A stretch of DNA of 64,000 nt. Source: Streptomyces pinistramenti (lineage in GTDB: Bacteria; Actinomycetota; Actinomycetes; Streptomycetales; Streptomycetaceae). Location: contig NZ_JAJCXB010000044.1 in assembly GCF_020564935.1 (NCBI RefSeq), positions 1 to 64,000 of the forward strand. The letters are read 5' to 3'. Numbering within the stretch: the stretch's first letter is position 1; every line of letters begins with the position of its first letter. The position numbers were made by a program, and so were the translations under genes. Of the stretch, positions 50,609 to 59,258 are shown piece by piece. Below the pieces are notes generated by a model that saw only the letters and a list, made by a program, of their open reading frames with translations, ran no database searches and was not told the origin of the DNA.

Positions 50609-51640
50609 TCAGGGCCTGACCACCGCCGAGACCGGCATCATGCCCACCGCTTCGTAGCGGACCTGCGCGCCGGGGTGCGGGGCGTGCACGACCTGTCCGC
50701 CGCCGACGTACAGGGCGACGTGGCTCGCGTCCGACCGGTAGATGATGAGGTCCCCGGGGCGCGCCTGGCTGAGCGGCACCCGCCGTCCTGCGCCCCGCTG
50801 GGCCTGCGAGGTGCGCGGGATGGAGACACCCGCGCGGCCGTAGGCCCATTGGGTGAGGCCGGAGCAGTCGAACGAGGAGGGCCCGGTGCTGCCCCAGACG
50901 TACGGGGCGCCGAGCGCGCCGACCGCCGCCCGTACCGCCGCCGCGGCCCGCCCCGAGGGCGCCACGGCCCCGCCGGTGCCGGGGGCCGCCCCCACCCGCC
51001 CGTCGTCCCGTGAGGGCCGCTGGTAGGCCGTCCTGGCGTCCGCGGGCAGGGCCTGCAACATCCGGCGGGCGGCGGCCAGTTTGCGCTGGACCTCCTGCTT
51101 GTGGCGGGCCACCGCCTCGCGTCCTGCGGCCAGCTCGGCGAGGGTGTGCGCGGCCTCGCTGCGGTGCTGGTCCAGCACCCGCCGGGCGGCCAGCAGGGTG
51201 CGCAGCTCGCCGGCCCTGCTGCGGTGCAGCCGGTCGAGGGTCGCGGCCTTCTCCAGGTAGGCGCCGGGGCGTTCGGAGAGCAGCAGCCGGAGGGTGGGGT
51301 CGATGCCGCCGGCCCGGTAGTCGGCGGCGGCCAGCGCGCCGACCTTGCCGCGCAGCCGGTTGACCCGCTCCTGTGCGCGGGCGGTGCGGTCCTGGAGGGT
51401 CGCCGCCCGTGCGCGCAGCTTCCCGGTCCGCTCCTCGGCGTCGTTGTACTTCTCGGTGGCCCGCTCCGCCTGGGCGTAGAGCGCGTCGACGCGGGCGGCC
51501 GCGGCCCGGTGCTCGGCGGCCGGGTCGGCGGTGGCGGGGGCCGCGGAGAGGGTGGCGGCCGCGGTCGCAAGGACGGCCGACAGCGCGACGGCCCGTGCGC
51601 GGGTGAGCGGTCCTGGCTGCGAGGTACGGCGATGATGCAC
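50609..51640 (-). CDS. Secreted NlpC/P60 peptidoglycan hydrolase (first copy)
   Basis: The 343-residue product has an N-terminal signal peptide ending near APATADP, then a long coiled coil (about 45-200) and a C-terminal NlpC/P60 domain. The domain has the nucleophile Cys in SSFDCSGLTQWAY and His residues in SHVALYVGGGQVVHAPHPG. Such enzymes cut stem-peptide bonds, and the coiled coil often gives autoinhibition or docks to an FtsEX-like activator. GTG 51640 is preferred. It resembles the next gene in the same order, so the two arose by duplication. No structured leader like that of the second copy is seen. Confidence 0.9.
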   Translation of the reverse strand: MHHRRTSQPGPLTRARAVALSAVLATAAATLSAAPATADPAAEHRAAAARVDALYAQAERATEKYNDAEERTGKLRARAATLQDRTARAQERVNRLRGKVGALAAADYRAGGIDPTLRLLLSERPGAYLEKAATLDRLHRSRAGELRTLLAARRVLDQHRSEAAHTLAELAAGREAVARHKQEVQRKLAAARRMLQALPADARTAYQRPSRDDGRVGAAPGTGGAVAPSGRAAAAVRAAVGALGAPYVWGSTGPSSFDCSGLTQWAYGRAGVSIPRTSQAQRGAGRRVPLSQARPGDLIIYRSDASHVALYVGGGQVVHAPHPGAQVRYEAVGMMPVSAVVRP

Positions 51641-51766
51641 GCGGGCCGCACTCCCTTCCGTGCAGCCCCTGCCGTCCGGGAGGACGGTCGTGACCGGCGG
51701 CTGCGAGGGCAGACAGTAACCGGGCCACCACGCACCGGCCAATGACCCCTGCCGGTACGCAAAATG

Positions 51767-51805
51767 CCGCCCCGCCGGTGACTGTGCAGGTCACCGGCGG
51801 GGCGG
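51767..51805 (-). terminator. Strong terminator after the second NlpC/P60 gene
   Basis: CCGCCCCGCCGGTGAC (51767-51782) pairs perfectly with 51790-51805, a 16-bp stem with a 7-nt loop. Read on the minus strand it is followed by CATTTTGC, a short T-run, about 55 bp after the gene stop. Confidence 0.85.
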
Positions 51806-51859
51806 GAAGTCAGCGGCGCGCACCGCAATTCGCCCGTTCGGGCGGCAGGTTGGGCCGTG

Positions 51860-52885
51860 TCAGACCCGCACGCCGTACTGGAACGGCATGTTGTTGATCG
51901 ATTCGTAGCGCACCGATGCGCCCGGCTTGGGTGCGTGCAGCACCGTGCCGTTGCCCGCGTACAGGCCGATGTGGTGCAGGTCGCCGTAGAAGAGCACCAG
52001 GTCTCCCGGCTTGAGCGCGCTCTGCGAGGCGATCCGGGTGCCCGCGCTGGCCTGCGCCTGCGAGGTGCGCGGCAGCGACTGGCCGGCCTGCTGGTACGCC
52101 CAGGAGGTCAGGCCCGAGCAGTCGAAGGACGACGGTCCTGTGGCGCCCCAGACGTACGGCGAGCCTATCTTCGACTGGGCGGCGGCCAGGGCGGCCGCAC
52201 CGCGCTGCGAAGCGGGCACGTCGTCACCGAGGTTGACCCGGTCGTTGCTGCGGTTGGCCCGGTTCTCCTTGGCCTCCAGCGCCGCCTTCTCCTTGGCGGT
52301 AAGGGAGTTCAGCAGTTCCTGGGCCTTGCCGAGCTTGCCCTTGATCTCGTCCTTCTTCTCGCCGAGCGCCTTACGGGTGTCGGCGAGGTCCTGGATCTTG
52401 CTCGCGGCCTCCGCGCGCTCCTGCGCGAGGCGGCGCTGCTTGTCCGCGATGACCTTCAGCTGGTCGGCCTGCTTGCCGCTCAGCTGGTCGAGCGTGGACG
52501 CCTTCTGCAGGTAGGTGTCCGGGTCTCCGGAGAGGAACAGCTGGACCGAGGGGTCGATGCTGCCGCTGCGGTACTGGCCGGAAGCGACCGCTCCCAGGCC
52601 CTTGCGGAGCTGGTTCAGCTCGCCCTGGCCGCGGGCGACCTTGTCCTGGAGGTCCGCGACCTCCTTCTGGAGCTTCTCCTGGTCTTCCTTGGCCCCGTTG
52701 TACTTCTCGGTGGCCTGCTCCGCCTGCTCGTAGAACTTGTCGACCTCGGACTTCACGTCCTTCTTCGACTGCTCGGGGGCGGCCTGGGCGGCCTGGGACG
52801 ACAGGGCGACGGCAGCGGCGGCGGTCGCGGTGAGCACGGTCACACGAGTACGGCTCGGCTGCTTGGGTCGACGGTGGGACGCCAC
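51860..52885 (-). CDS. Secreted NlpC/P60 peptidoglycan hydrolase (second copy)
   Basis: The 341-residue product has a signal peptide ending near SSQAAQAAP, a Lys/Glu-rich coiled coil (about 40-215) and a C-terminal NlpC/P60 domain. Its catalytic Cys is in SSFDCSGLTSWAY and its His residues in HHIGLYAGNGTVLHAPKPG. It likely cleaves cell-wall peptides during growth, like Rv2190c/RipA-type enzymes. GTG 52885 has AAGGAG upstream; the longer frame runs through the structured leader. Codon and residue use is less Arg/Ala-skewed than in the first copy, consistent with higher expression. Confidence 0.93.
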   Translation of the reverse strand: MASHRRPKQPSRTRVTVLTATAAAAVALSSQAAQAAPEQSKKDVKSEVDKFYEQAEQATEKYNGAKEDQEKLQKEVADLQDKVARGQGELNQLRKGLGAVASGQYRSGSIDPSVQLFLSGDPDTYLQKASTLDQLSGKQADQLKVIADKQRRLAQERAEAASKIQDLADTRKALGEKKDEIKGKLGKAQELLNSLTAKEKAALEAKENRANRSNDRVNLGDDVPASQRGAAALAAAQSKIGSPYVWGATGPSSFDCSGLTSWAYQQAGQSLPRTSQAQASAGTRIASQSALKPGDLVLFYGDLHHIGLYAGNGTVLHAPKPGASVRYESINNMPFQYGVRV

Positions 52886-52894
52886 GGGGGCGAG

Positions 52895-52972
52895 CTCCTT
52901 CTTCCTCCAGCCGCCTACCGGGAAGTGGGGGGGTGAGACCCCGGCTCCGCGTGAACGCCGCGGACTCGGCGG
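52895..52972 (-). promoter_or_regulatory. Structured leader (candidate riboswitch) of the second NlpC/P60 gene
   Basis: In the minus-strand RNA, CCGCC (52972-52968) pairs with GGCGG (52915-52911) and encloses a TCCGCG/CGCGGA hairpin (52964-52946) and a GGGG-TCTCA-CCCC hairpin (52942-52930), a three-way junction. The AAGGAG ribosome site (52900-52895) follows directly. Streptomyces wall-hydrolase genes often have c-di-AMP (ydaO) riboswitches, but I do not see that family's conserved CAGCTAACC, so the class is uncertain. Confidence 0.5.
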
Positions 52973-53033
52973 TTCCTTCACTGTTCATCCCGGTTGGATG
53001 ATCAACTGCATGAAGGTTCGAGGCCCGACCTTA

Positions 53034-53106
53034 GTGACCGAGTTGTGATCGCTTCAAATCCTCACGGCAAAAAAACGGTCCGTCAGCCCGATGTTTTACC
53101 AACATC
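53034..53106. promoter_or_regulatory. Regulatory repeats upstream of the NlpC/P60 leader
   Basis: GTGAC (53034-53038) and GTGAT (53045-53049) form an 11-bp-pitch direct repeat like those bound by OmpR-family regulators such as MtrA, which controls wall hydrolases in actinobacteria. GATGTT-TTACC-AACATC (53090-53106, with the arms perfect) is a separate palindrome. The region is unusually A/T-rich for this genome, as expected of a promoter. Confidence 0.45.
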
Positions 53107-53167
53107 ACACAGGCAGTAGCGGGAATTTGACAGCCAGAGACGAAGCAACGGACATATCGCCGCCGCG

Positions 53168-54541
53168 TCAGGTCCTGGCAAGTCGCTTGAGAAGCAGGGC
53201 CGATGCGACCGGACGCGCCCCGGCCTTCGCGACGCCGTCGGCCACTTCCCGGTCCGTGGAGACCACCACGACCGGACGGCCGGGCGGTTCGGCCCTTACC
53301 AGCTGACGAATCAACTCATCGGCCGTTACGCCCGGTTTGCTGAACAGCACCCGCACCCCGCGCGGCGGCGCCAGCAGTACCGGCGCCGCCAGCTCCGCAC
53401 CGTCGAAGACGCACGTCATCTCCGCGCCGGTCTGGGCGGCGAGCACCGCGAGGCCGCCCAGCAGCCGCAGCCGCTGCTTGTCCAGCGGCATGGTCGGATA
53501 GCCGGTCTTGGTGACGTTGTAGCCGTCGACCACCAAGTGGGCCTGCGGCAGCGCCAGAAGCTGGTCGAGCAGCGCCGGATCGGTCTCCGACAGCGCGCGG
53601 GCCGCGATGTCCTTGGGCGTCATCCGGCCCGGGGCGACCGCGTCGACGGTGTCTGCCGGATGCACGTCAGCAGGCGGCAGCGCCAGCTCCCTGCGCAGCC
53701 CCTGGGCGGCGTCCAGGACGGTGTCCAGCAGCAGCCGCACCCGCATGTCCTCGGCGCTGCGCCCCTCGCGGGCGGCCCGCCTGCTGGTCTCCAGCGCCGT
53801 CTCGGCCTCGGCGATCCGCGCCTTGAGCCGGCGCACCTCGCTGTCCGCCGCGGCCTTCTCGGCGGCCGCCCGGGAGCGTTCGGCCTCCAGCGCGGACTCG
53901 GCCTTGCGCACCGCCGCGGCACCACGCTTGACGTCGCTCTGGGCGCTGCGCAGCTTGCGCTGGAGCGACTCGTTGTCCTTGCGGAGCCCCTCCAGGTCGG
54001 CCCGCACCCGTTCGGCGTCGGCGCGGGCATCCGTACGCGCCTGCGCCAGCTCCTCGCGCAGCCTGGCCAGTTCCCTGTCGGCCTCTTCGCCGGCCCGCTC
54101 GGCGCGCGCCCGCTGGGCCTCCTCGCCGGCCGCAGCGACGAGCTTGACCCAGCCGTCGGGCCGGAGCACGTACGCCGCGGCCGCGACGTCCAGCGGATCG
54201 GCGGCGGCGGGCGGGGTGCCGCGCTCCAGGGCCTCGGCGAGTTCCGGCTGGGCCGCGCGGACCTTGCCGGCGATCCGCTGCCGGAACACCGCATCGCTCT
54301 CCAACGCGGCAGCCATCGCGTTGCCGGCGAACTTGGCCCGGCGGGTGGGGGTGAAACGGGCGTACTGCCGCAGCGGCGGCGGGAGTTCGGCGACCGTCAG
54401 CGCACCGAACGCGTCCGCGGCGAGCGCCACGACACGGCGGCGTACGCCCTCGGGCAGCGGACGGTCGAGGGTCTCTTCGGCCGCCCGGCCGGGCGCGTCA
54501 TCGTGCTCCGCCCCCGGCTCCCCTGCTGGACGCTCCACCAC
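53168..54541 (-). CDS. NYN-domain (PIN-like) RNase-related protein
   Basis: The 457-residue protein has an N-terminal domain of about 150 residues, a long coiled coil (about 155-275, rich in Arg/Glu/Ala) and a C-terminal NYN domain. The NYN domain starts HLVVDGYNVTKTGYPTMPLDKQRLRLL, with metal-site Asp residues in VDGYN, CVFDGAE and VVSTDREVADG. NYN/YacP proteins bind or cut structured RNA. GTG 54541 is used. It follows a zinc-ribbon-like gene on the same strand, 18 bp away. Confidence 0.87.
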   Translation of the reverse strand: MVERPAGEPGAEHDDAPGRAAEETLDRPLPEGVRRRVVALAADAFGALTVAELPPPLRQYARFTPTRRAKFAGNAMAAALESDAVFRQRIAGKVRAAQPELAEALERGTPPAAADPLDVAAAAYVLRPDGWVKLVAAAGEEAQRARAERAGEEADRELARLREELAQARTDARADAERVRADLEGLRKDNESLQRKLRSAQSDVKRGAAAVRKAESALEAERSRAAAEKAAADSEVRRLKARIAEAETALETSRRAAREGRSAEDMRVRLLLDTVLDAAQGLRRELALPPADVHPADTVDAVAPGRMTPKDIAARALSETDPALLDQLLALPQAHLVVDGYNVTKTGYPTMPLDKQRLRLLGGLAVLAAQTGAEMTCVFDGAELAAPVLLAPPRGVRVLFSKPGVTADELIRQLVRAEPPGRPVVVVSTDREVADGVAKAGARPVASALLLKRLART

Positions 54542-54559
54542 GGCTGCCTCGCTCCGATC

Positions 54560-54799
54560 TCAGGTGCTCGCGCCCGGCCGGTCCACCAGCTCGATCTGGT
54601 CGACCGCGTTGCACCAGCGGCAGCGCACGGACTCGATGCTCTCACTGAGCACCTCGCGCTCCTCCACCGTCGGCTCCCCCGCGAGGTCGAGATGGAGGTA
54701 CTCCACGACCTTCGACCGGCGGGTGACGTCGAAACGCGTGAGGTTGCCGCACAGGGTGCAGCGCCACCGAGTGGTGTCCGTCGGCACGGGAACAGCCAT
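54560..54799 (-). CDS. Small zinc-ribbon-like protein
   Basis: The 79-residue product has two CxxC pairs, in WRCTLCGNLTRFDV and SVRCRWCNAVDQIEL, that could hold one zinc. The rest is a compact beta-rich stretch. I recognise it as a conserved actinobacterial hypothetical. AGAGGA precedes ATG 54799. It is probably co-transcribed with the NYN gene and could assist it in RNA binding, but that is inference. Confidence 0.8.
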   Translation of the reverse strand: MAVPVPTDTTRWRCTLCGNLTRFDVTRRSKVVEYLHLDLAGEPTVEEREVLSESIESVRCRWCNAVDQIELVDRPGAST

Positions 54800-54995
54800 C
54801 GTGATCGTCCTCTTTCCTGCTCGTGCGTGCTGATCGTGCTGCGGGCTCACGCGGTGCGCCGTCGGACTGCGGAAGAACGCAAAGTATTGCCCGTAACCCT
54901 ACGGCCTGATGACGGGCCGGTGCGGGCGCCGCCCAGGAGGTGCCGTGCGGCGAGGCAGTCTGCCCCGATTGCCCGCATTACGTCATGATCGCTTC

Positions 54996-55802
54996 ATGAC
55001 GGCGCCGCCCCTGCCTCCCCCGCCACCCCACTCCCCCCGCCACCCGAGGCCCCGGTCGGACCCGCCCGCAGCCGCAGGAACGCCCCGGACCGCACGCTCC
55101 CTGGCCGCCGTGTTCTCCCGCATGACGAACGTCCTGATCGGCCTGTGCTGCGCCCTCTTCGTCATCGGCCCCGCCTCGGGCCTCAACCACCTCTACGGCA
55201 CCGGCGACACCCTGCTCCAGGCACTGACCGCCTACTTCGCGCACTGGGGCGTGATCCCCCGCGACCTGTGGCGCGGCTCCCCGCACGCCCTGCTCACCCC
55301 GCTCACCGCCCTGTTCGTGCATGGCAGCTGGCTGCACCTGCTCGGCAACGTCCTCTTCCTCTACGTCTTCGGCGGTATGGCCGAATCCCGGATGGGGCGG
55401 CTGCCGTTCACCGTCTTCTACCTGGTCACCGGCTACCTGGCGCTGCTCGGCTACGCGGCCGCGCACGCCACGTCCGGCCAGACCCTGGTCGGCGCGTCCG
55501 GCTCGATCTCCGGCGTCCTGGGCGCCTTCCTCTACCTCTTCCCCAAGGCCCGGGTCACCAGCATCTTCCCGTTCCTCTTCTTCCTGCCGCTGCGCTTCCC
55601 GGCCTGGATCGTGCTGCTGTTCTGGTTCGTGCTCCAGTGGCTGGCGGCCCAGCGCGACCCCACAGGACCCGGCGTCGCCTACCTCGCCCACGTGGTGGGC
55701 TTCGCCCTCGGCTTCCTCTACGCGTGGGTCCGCTACCGGGGCGATAGTGTGGTGACCACCAGGGGGAACGGACCGGCGGCCGAGGGAGAGAGCCAGCAGT
55801 GA
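54996..55802 (+). CDS. Rhomboid-family intramembrane serine protease
   Basis: The 268-residue protein has six or seven membrane helices. Catalytic Ser is in GASGSISGVLGAF and catalytic His in AHVVGFALGFLYAW; the HGSWLHLLGNVLFLYVFG motif of rhomboids is also intact. Rhomboids cleave membrane-anchored substrates within the bilayer. The N-terminus is Pro-rich and cytoplasmic. ATG 54996 has CATGAT six bases before it, so it may be leaderless. The stop overlaps the next gene (GTGA). Confidence 0.88.
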   Translation: MTAPPLPPPPPHSPRHPRPRSDPPAAAGTPRTARSLAAVFSRMTNVLIGLCCALFVIGPASGLNHLYGTGDTLLQALTAYFAHWGVIPRDLWRGSPHALLTPLTALFVHGSWLHLLGNVLFLYVFGGMAESRMGRLPFTVFYLVTGYLALLGYAAAHATSGQTLVGASGSISGVLGAFLYLFPKARVTSIFPFLFFLPLRFPAWIVLLFWFVLQWLAAQRDPTGPGVAYLAHVVGFALGFLYAWVRYRGDSVVTTRGNGPAAEGESQQ

Positions 55803-56080
55803 TCACGTCGATCGTGCTCATCAAGACCAGCGTGGACCAGATCCCGGAGATCGCCGAGAAGATCGCCGCGCTGGAAGGCGTCAGCGAGGTCTACTCCGTC
55901 ACCGGCGCCCACGACCTCATCGCCATGGTCCGGGTCACCGCCCACGACGACCTCGCCGACGTCATCCCCGGCCGGATCAGCAAGGTCCCGGGCGTCGCCT
56001 CCACGGAGACCCACATCGCCTTCCGTACGTACTCCCAGCACGACCTGGAGGCGGCGTTCGCGATCGGGCTCGACGCGTAG
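55799..56080 (+). CDS. Stand-alone Lrp/AsnC ligand-binding (RAM) domain
   Basis: The 93-residue product covers only the effector domain of Lrp/AsnC regulators (VLIKTSVDQIPEIAEKIAALEGVSEVYSVTGAHDLIAMVRV), with no DNA-binding part. Such proteins bind amino acids and form oligomers that may modulate full-length family members. GTG 55799 overlaps the rhomboid stop and has GGGAGAG upstream, so the two genes are coupled. Confidence 0.92.
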   Translation: MITSIVLIKTSVDQIPEIAEKIAALEGVSEVYSVTGAHDLIAMVRVTAHDDLADVIPGRISKVPGVASTETHIAFRTYSQHDLEAAFAIGLDA

Positions 56081-56184
56081 CGCTGCGCTGGGCCTGGGCC
56101 CACGTTGTCGGCTCTCCCGCCATGGGAGTTGTTCGCCGTTGCGCCTGCGGCGGGCTGTCGCCGCTGCGCGGGGCTGTTCGGTGC

Positions 56185-56223
56185 GGGGCCTGACCTCCGG
56201 ACTTCGTCCTGCGGTCAGGCCCC
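56185..56223. terminator. Convergent terminator hairpin
   Basis: GGGGCCTGACC (56185-56195) pairs perfectly with GGTCAGGCCCC (56213-56223), with an inner GGAC/GTCC extension. It separates the Lrp-domain gene from the convergent aminotransferase gene. Confidence 0.7.
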
Positions 56224-56288
56224 TCCCGTATGTGCGTGGGGAAAGAGGGTGGGGGTGCACGTCATCGCTCACGCGCACCCCTTATCCC

Positions 56289-57665
56289 TCAGCGGGACGC
56301 GTCCGGAACGCAACGGCCTTCCTCCGTGCGGTAGTTCCAGCGGGCACCGTCCGCCACCAGTTCCTTGACCGCCCGCACGAAGCGGTCGATGTGCTCGTCG
56401 GGGGTGCCGGCGCCGAAGCTGACCCGGATGGCGTTGAGCGAGCGCTCACCGGGCGCCGCATCCGGGGCGCCGCACTCGCCGGGCTCGTCCGGCTCGCCGC
56501 CCAGCAGGGTGCGCACCAGCGGGTGCGCACAGAACAGGCCGTCGCGTACGCCGATGCCGTACTCGGCCGACAGTGCGGCCGCGAAGTGCGAGCTGTTCCA
56601 GCCGTCGACGACGAACGAGAGGACGCCGACCCTGGGAGCGTCGTCGCCGAACAGCGACAGCACCTTGACGTCGGGCACCTCGGCCAGGCCCTCCTTGACC
56701 CGGGCGATCAGCGCCTGTTCGCGGGCGACCAGGGTGTCGAAACCGGCCTCGGTCAGCGCCTGGCAGGCCGAGGCAATCGCGTAGGCGCCGATGACGTTCG
56801 GCGAACCTGCCTCGTGCCGGGCCGCGCTGGTGTGCCACTCGACGTCCACCCCGCCGTCCGTACGCCGCGCGACCTTGCGGCTGGCGCCGCCGCCCGCCAG
56901 GTACGGCTCGGCGGCCTGCAACCAGTCGGCGCGGCCGGCCAGCACGCCCGAGCCGAACGGGGCATAGAGCTTGTGGCCGGAGAAGGCGATCCAGTCCACG
57001 TCGAGTTCGGCGATGTCGACGGGGTGGTGCGGCGCCAACTGCGCGGCGTCCAGCACGACCCGCGCGCCGTGCGCGTGCGCGGCGGCCGCCAACTCCTCCA
57101 CCGGCCACAGCTCACCGGTCACATTCGACGCACCGGTCACGCAGACCAGCGCCGGGCCATACGGTTCCCGCGCGGCGAGGGCCGCCTCCAGCGCGTCCAC
57201 GGCCTGCTGCGGGGTGCGCGGCGCGTTGAGGTACGTCACCTCGACGCCGGGGCACTGCTCCCAGGGCAGCAGCGATGCGTGGTGCTCGGTCTCGAAGACG
57301 AACACCCGGGTGCGGGGCGGGAGTACGGCGGCCAGCAGGTTCAGCGAGTCGGTGGTGGACCGGGTGAAGACCACCTGGTCGTCGGGGCGGCAGCCCAGGA
57401 AGTCCGCGATCGTCGTGCGGGCGTTCTCGAACAGGTCGGTGGACAGCTGCGAGAGGTACCCGGCGCCGCGGTGCACGCTGCCGTAGTACGGCGCATAGCC
57501 GGCCACGTCGTCCCAGACCCGCTGGAGCGCCGGGGCACTCGCCGCGTAGTCCAGCGCGGCGTAGTCGACCTCGCCGCCGGTGACCAGCGGCACCAGGACA
57601 TCTCGCCCCAGAACGGCCAGCGGGGCACAAACGGAACGGTCGACGGCAACGGCGGAAACAGGCAT
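56289..57665 (-). CDS. Class V aminotransferase (cysteine desulfurase-like)
   Basis: The 458-residue PLP enzyme has VDYAALDYAASAPALQRVW, RGAGYLSQLSTDLFENARTTIADFLG, TRSTTDSLNLLAAVLP, ETEHHASLLPW, and the PLP Lys in WIAFSGHKLYAPFGSGVL. It resembles SufS/CsdA-like and isopenicillin-epimerase-like members; no Fe-S assembly gene is near, so desulfurase activity is not assured. ATG 57665 has GGGAG upstream and is preferred over an earlier start. It lies alone between terminators. Confidence 0.87.
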   Translation of the reverse strand: MPVSAVAVDRSVCAPLAVLGRDVLVPLVTGGEVDYAALDYAASAPALQRVWDDVAGYAPYYGSVHRGAGYLSQLSTDLFENARTTIADFLGCRPDDQVVFTRSTTDSLNLLAAVLPPRTRVFVFETEHHASLLPWEQCPGVEVTYLNAPRTPQQAVDALEAALAAREPYGPALVCVTGASNVTGELWPVEELAAAAHAHGARVVLDAAQLAPHHPVDIAELDVDWIAFSGHKLYAPFGSGVLAGRADWLQAAEPYLAGGGASRKVARRTDGGVDVEWHTSAARHEAGSPNVIGAYAIASACQALTEAGFDTLVAREQALIARVKEGLAEVPDVKVLSLFGDDAPRVGVLSFVVDGWNSSHFAAALSAEYGIGVRDGLFCAHPLVRTLLGGEPDEPGECGAPDAAPGERSLNAIRVSFGAGTPDEHIDRFVRAVKELVADGARWNYRTEEGRCVPDASR

Positions 57666-57983
57666 GGCGAACTCCCGTGAGAGAAAGGCGAATTCACTGC
57701 GCGCGGGCATGCGACAGCGCGGCGGCGCAGCGTGAAAAGAAGAAGCAGAAAGCGGAAAAGGGGCCTTCGGGCCCTATCGCATTCGCTGGTTCACGGAAGA
57801 TCTCCCTCGAAGACCAGGATCCCTGGCGAGGGATCCGCGCTTGCCGCAGACCTTGCTGGCTGCGACCTGGTCATCACCCGGGGCACCCCGCCACGGACGG
57901 AGGGTTGCCGGACAGCGGGCCGGGGCCATATCGCTGTCACTCGTGACCTGGGCAGAATCATGCCACACGCGCCGTACGGCGCA
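57666..57983. other. Intergenic region upstream of the aminotransferase, no gene seen
   Basis: A GATCCCT/AGGGATC hairpin lies near 57820-57837. I see no credible coding sequence. The aminotransferase promoter must be here. Confidence 0.4.
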
Positions 57984-58020
57984 AGCCCGGTCCAGTTTTT
58001 GAGATCAACCGGACCGGGCT
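57984..58020 (-). terminator. Terminator-like hairpin after trpD
   Basis: AGCCCGGTCC (57984-57993) pairs with GGACCGGGCT (58011-58020) across a 17-nt loop; it starts 34 bp after the trpD stop. Confidence 0.6.
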
Positions 58021-58053
58021 CCCCTCCTGCACACCGCATCAGCGGCGCCGCGC

Positions 58054-59118
58054 TCAGGCGTTGCTGGCCGCCACCCAGCGCTCCAGCGCCCGCTTGGCCG
58101 CGCCGGAGTCGATCGACTCGGCGGCCCTGCCGATGGCCGCCCCGATCTGCTCGGTGAGCGGGGCGTCCGTCAGCTCCAGCGCCACCAGCGCGGCGGCGGC
58201 GTTCAGCAGCACCGCCTCCCGCACCGGGCCGCGCTCCCCGTCCAGCAGCCGCCGCGCCACATCGGCGTTGTACGACGCGTCGGCGCCGCGCAGCGCCGCC
58301 ACCGGCACCAGCGGGATACCGACGTCCCGCGGGTCGAAGGCCACCTCCCGCACCGCGCCGTTTTGGACGATCCACACCCGGGACGTCGCCGTCGTCGTCA
58401 GCTCGTCGAGCCCGTCGTCACCACGGAACACCAGGGCGGACGACCCGCGTTCGGCCAGCACACCGGCCAGGATCGGCGCCATCCTGGCGTCCGCGACACC
58501 CGTCGCCTGTGCCCGCACCTTGGCGGGATTGGTCAGCGGGCCCAGCACGTTGAACGTGGTCCTGATGCCCAACTCGCGCCGGGCGGGCGCCACATGCCGC
58601 AGCGACGGGTGGAACTTCACCGCGAAGCAGAACGTGATGCCCGCTTCGTTCGCCACCTCGGCGACCCGCCGCGGCGACAGGTCGAGCGCAACGCCCAGCT
58701 TCTCCAGCACGTCGGACGCGCCGCTCGCCGACGACGCCGCGCGGTTGCCGTGCTTGACGACCTTCACGCCGGTGCCGGCCACCACGATCGACGACATCGT
58801 GGAGATGTTGACGGTCTTGGCGCCGTCGCCGCCGGTGCCGACGATGTCCACGCTCGGCCCCGGCACCTCGATCAGCCGCGCGTGCTCGTACATCGCGCGC
58901 ACCAGCCCGGAGATCTCCGCGACGGTCTCCCCCTTGGCCCGCAGCGCCACCGCGAAACCGGCGATCTGCGCGTCGCTGGCCTCGCCCCGCATGATCCGGT
59001 CCATCGCCCAGGCGGTGTCGTCGGCGGCGAGGTCACGGCCGTCCAGCAGGGCGTTCAGTACGTCCGGCCAGGTGCGGGCCGCCACGCTGTCGCCGCCGAC
59101 CGGGGTCACAACGTTCAT
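58054..59118 (-). CDS. trpD: Anthranilate phosphoribosyltransferase
   Basis: TrpD joins anthranilate to PRPP in tryptophan synthesis. The 354-residue product has the signature VDIVGTGGDGAKTVNISTMSSIVVAGTG at about residues 87-114, KHGNRAASSASGASDVLE, FNVLGPLTNPA and LVFRGDDGLDEL. AGGAG lies 8 bp before ATG 59118, and this choice removes three extra residues. The gene is 26 kb from the chorismate-using enzyme, and it sits between the bc1 operon and the aminotransferase, as does trpD (Rv2192c) in M. tuberculosis. Confidence 0.95.
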   Translation of the reverse strand: MNVVTPVGGDSVAARTWPDVLNALLDGRDLAADDTAWAMDRIMRGEASDAQIAGFAVALRAKGETVAEISGLVRAMYEHARLIEVPGPSVDIVGTGGDGAKTVNISTMSSIVVAGTGVKVVKHGNRAASSASGASDVLEKLGVALDLSPRRVAEVANEAGITFCFAVKFHPSLRHVAPARRELGIRTTFNVLGPLTNPAKVRAQATGVADARMAPILAGVLAERGSSALVFRGDDGLDELTTTATSRVWIVQNGAVREVAFDPRDVGIPLVPVAALRGADASYNADVARRLLDGERGPVREAVLLNAAAALVALELTDAPLTEQIGAAIGRAAESIDSGAAKRALERWVAASNA

Positions 59119-59180
59119 GGTCCACACTCCTGGTTCGTGTCCTGCCTGTGGTCAAACCCTATCGAGCCGCCGACATGCCG

Positions 59181-59249
59181 GAGGGCCCCGTCCGATCGCC
59201 GGACGAGGCCCTCTGGGTGGCGTCACTTACCGCCGTGTGTCACACGGCG
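59181..59249 (-). terminator. Two hairpins downstream of qcrB
   Basis: CGCCGTGT/ACACGGCG (59231-59249, loop GTC) follows ten bases after the qcrB stop, and GAGGGCC/GGCCCTC with an inner CGTCCG/CGGACG (59181-59213) follows farther on. Together they probably end the qcrCAB transcript before trpD. Confidence 0.7.
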
Positions 59250-59258
59250 TGGTGGTGA

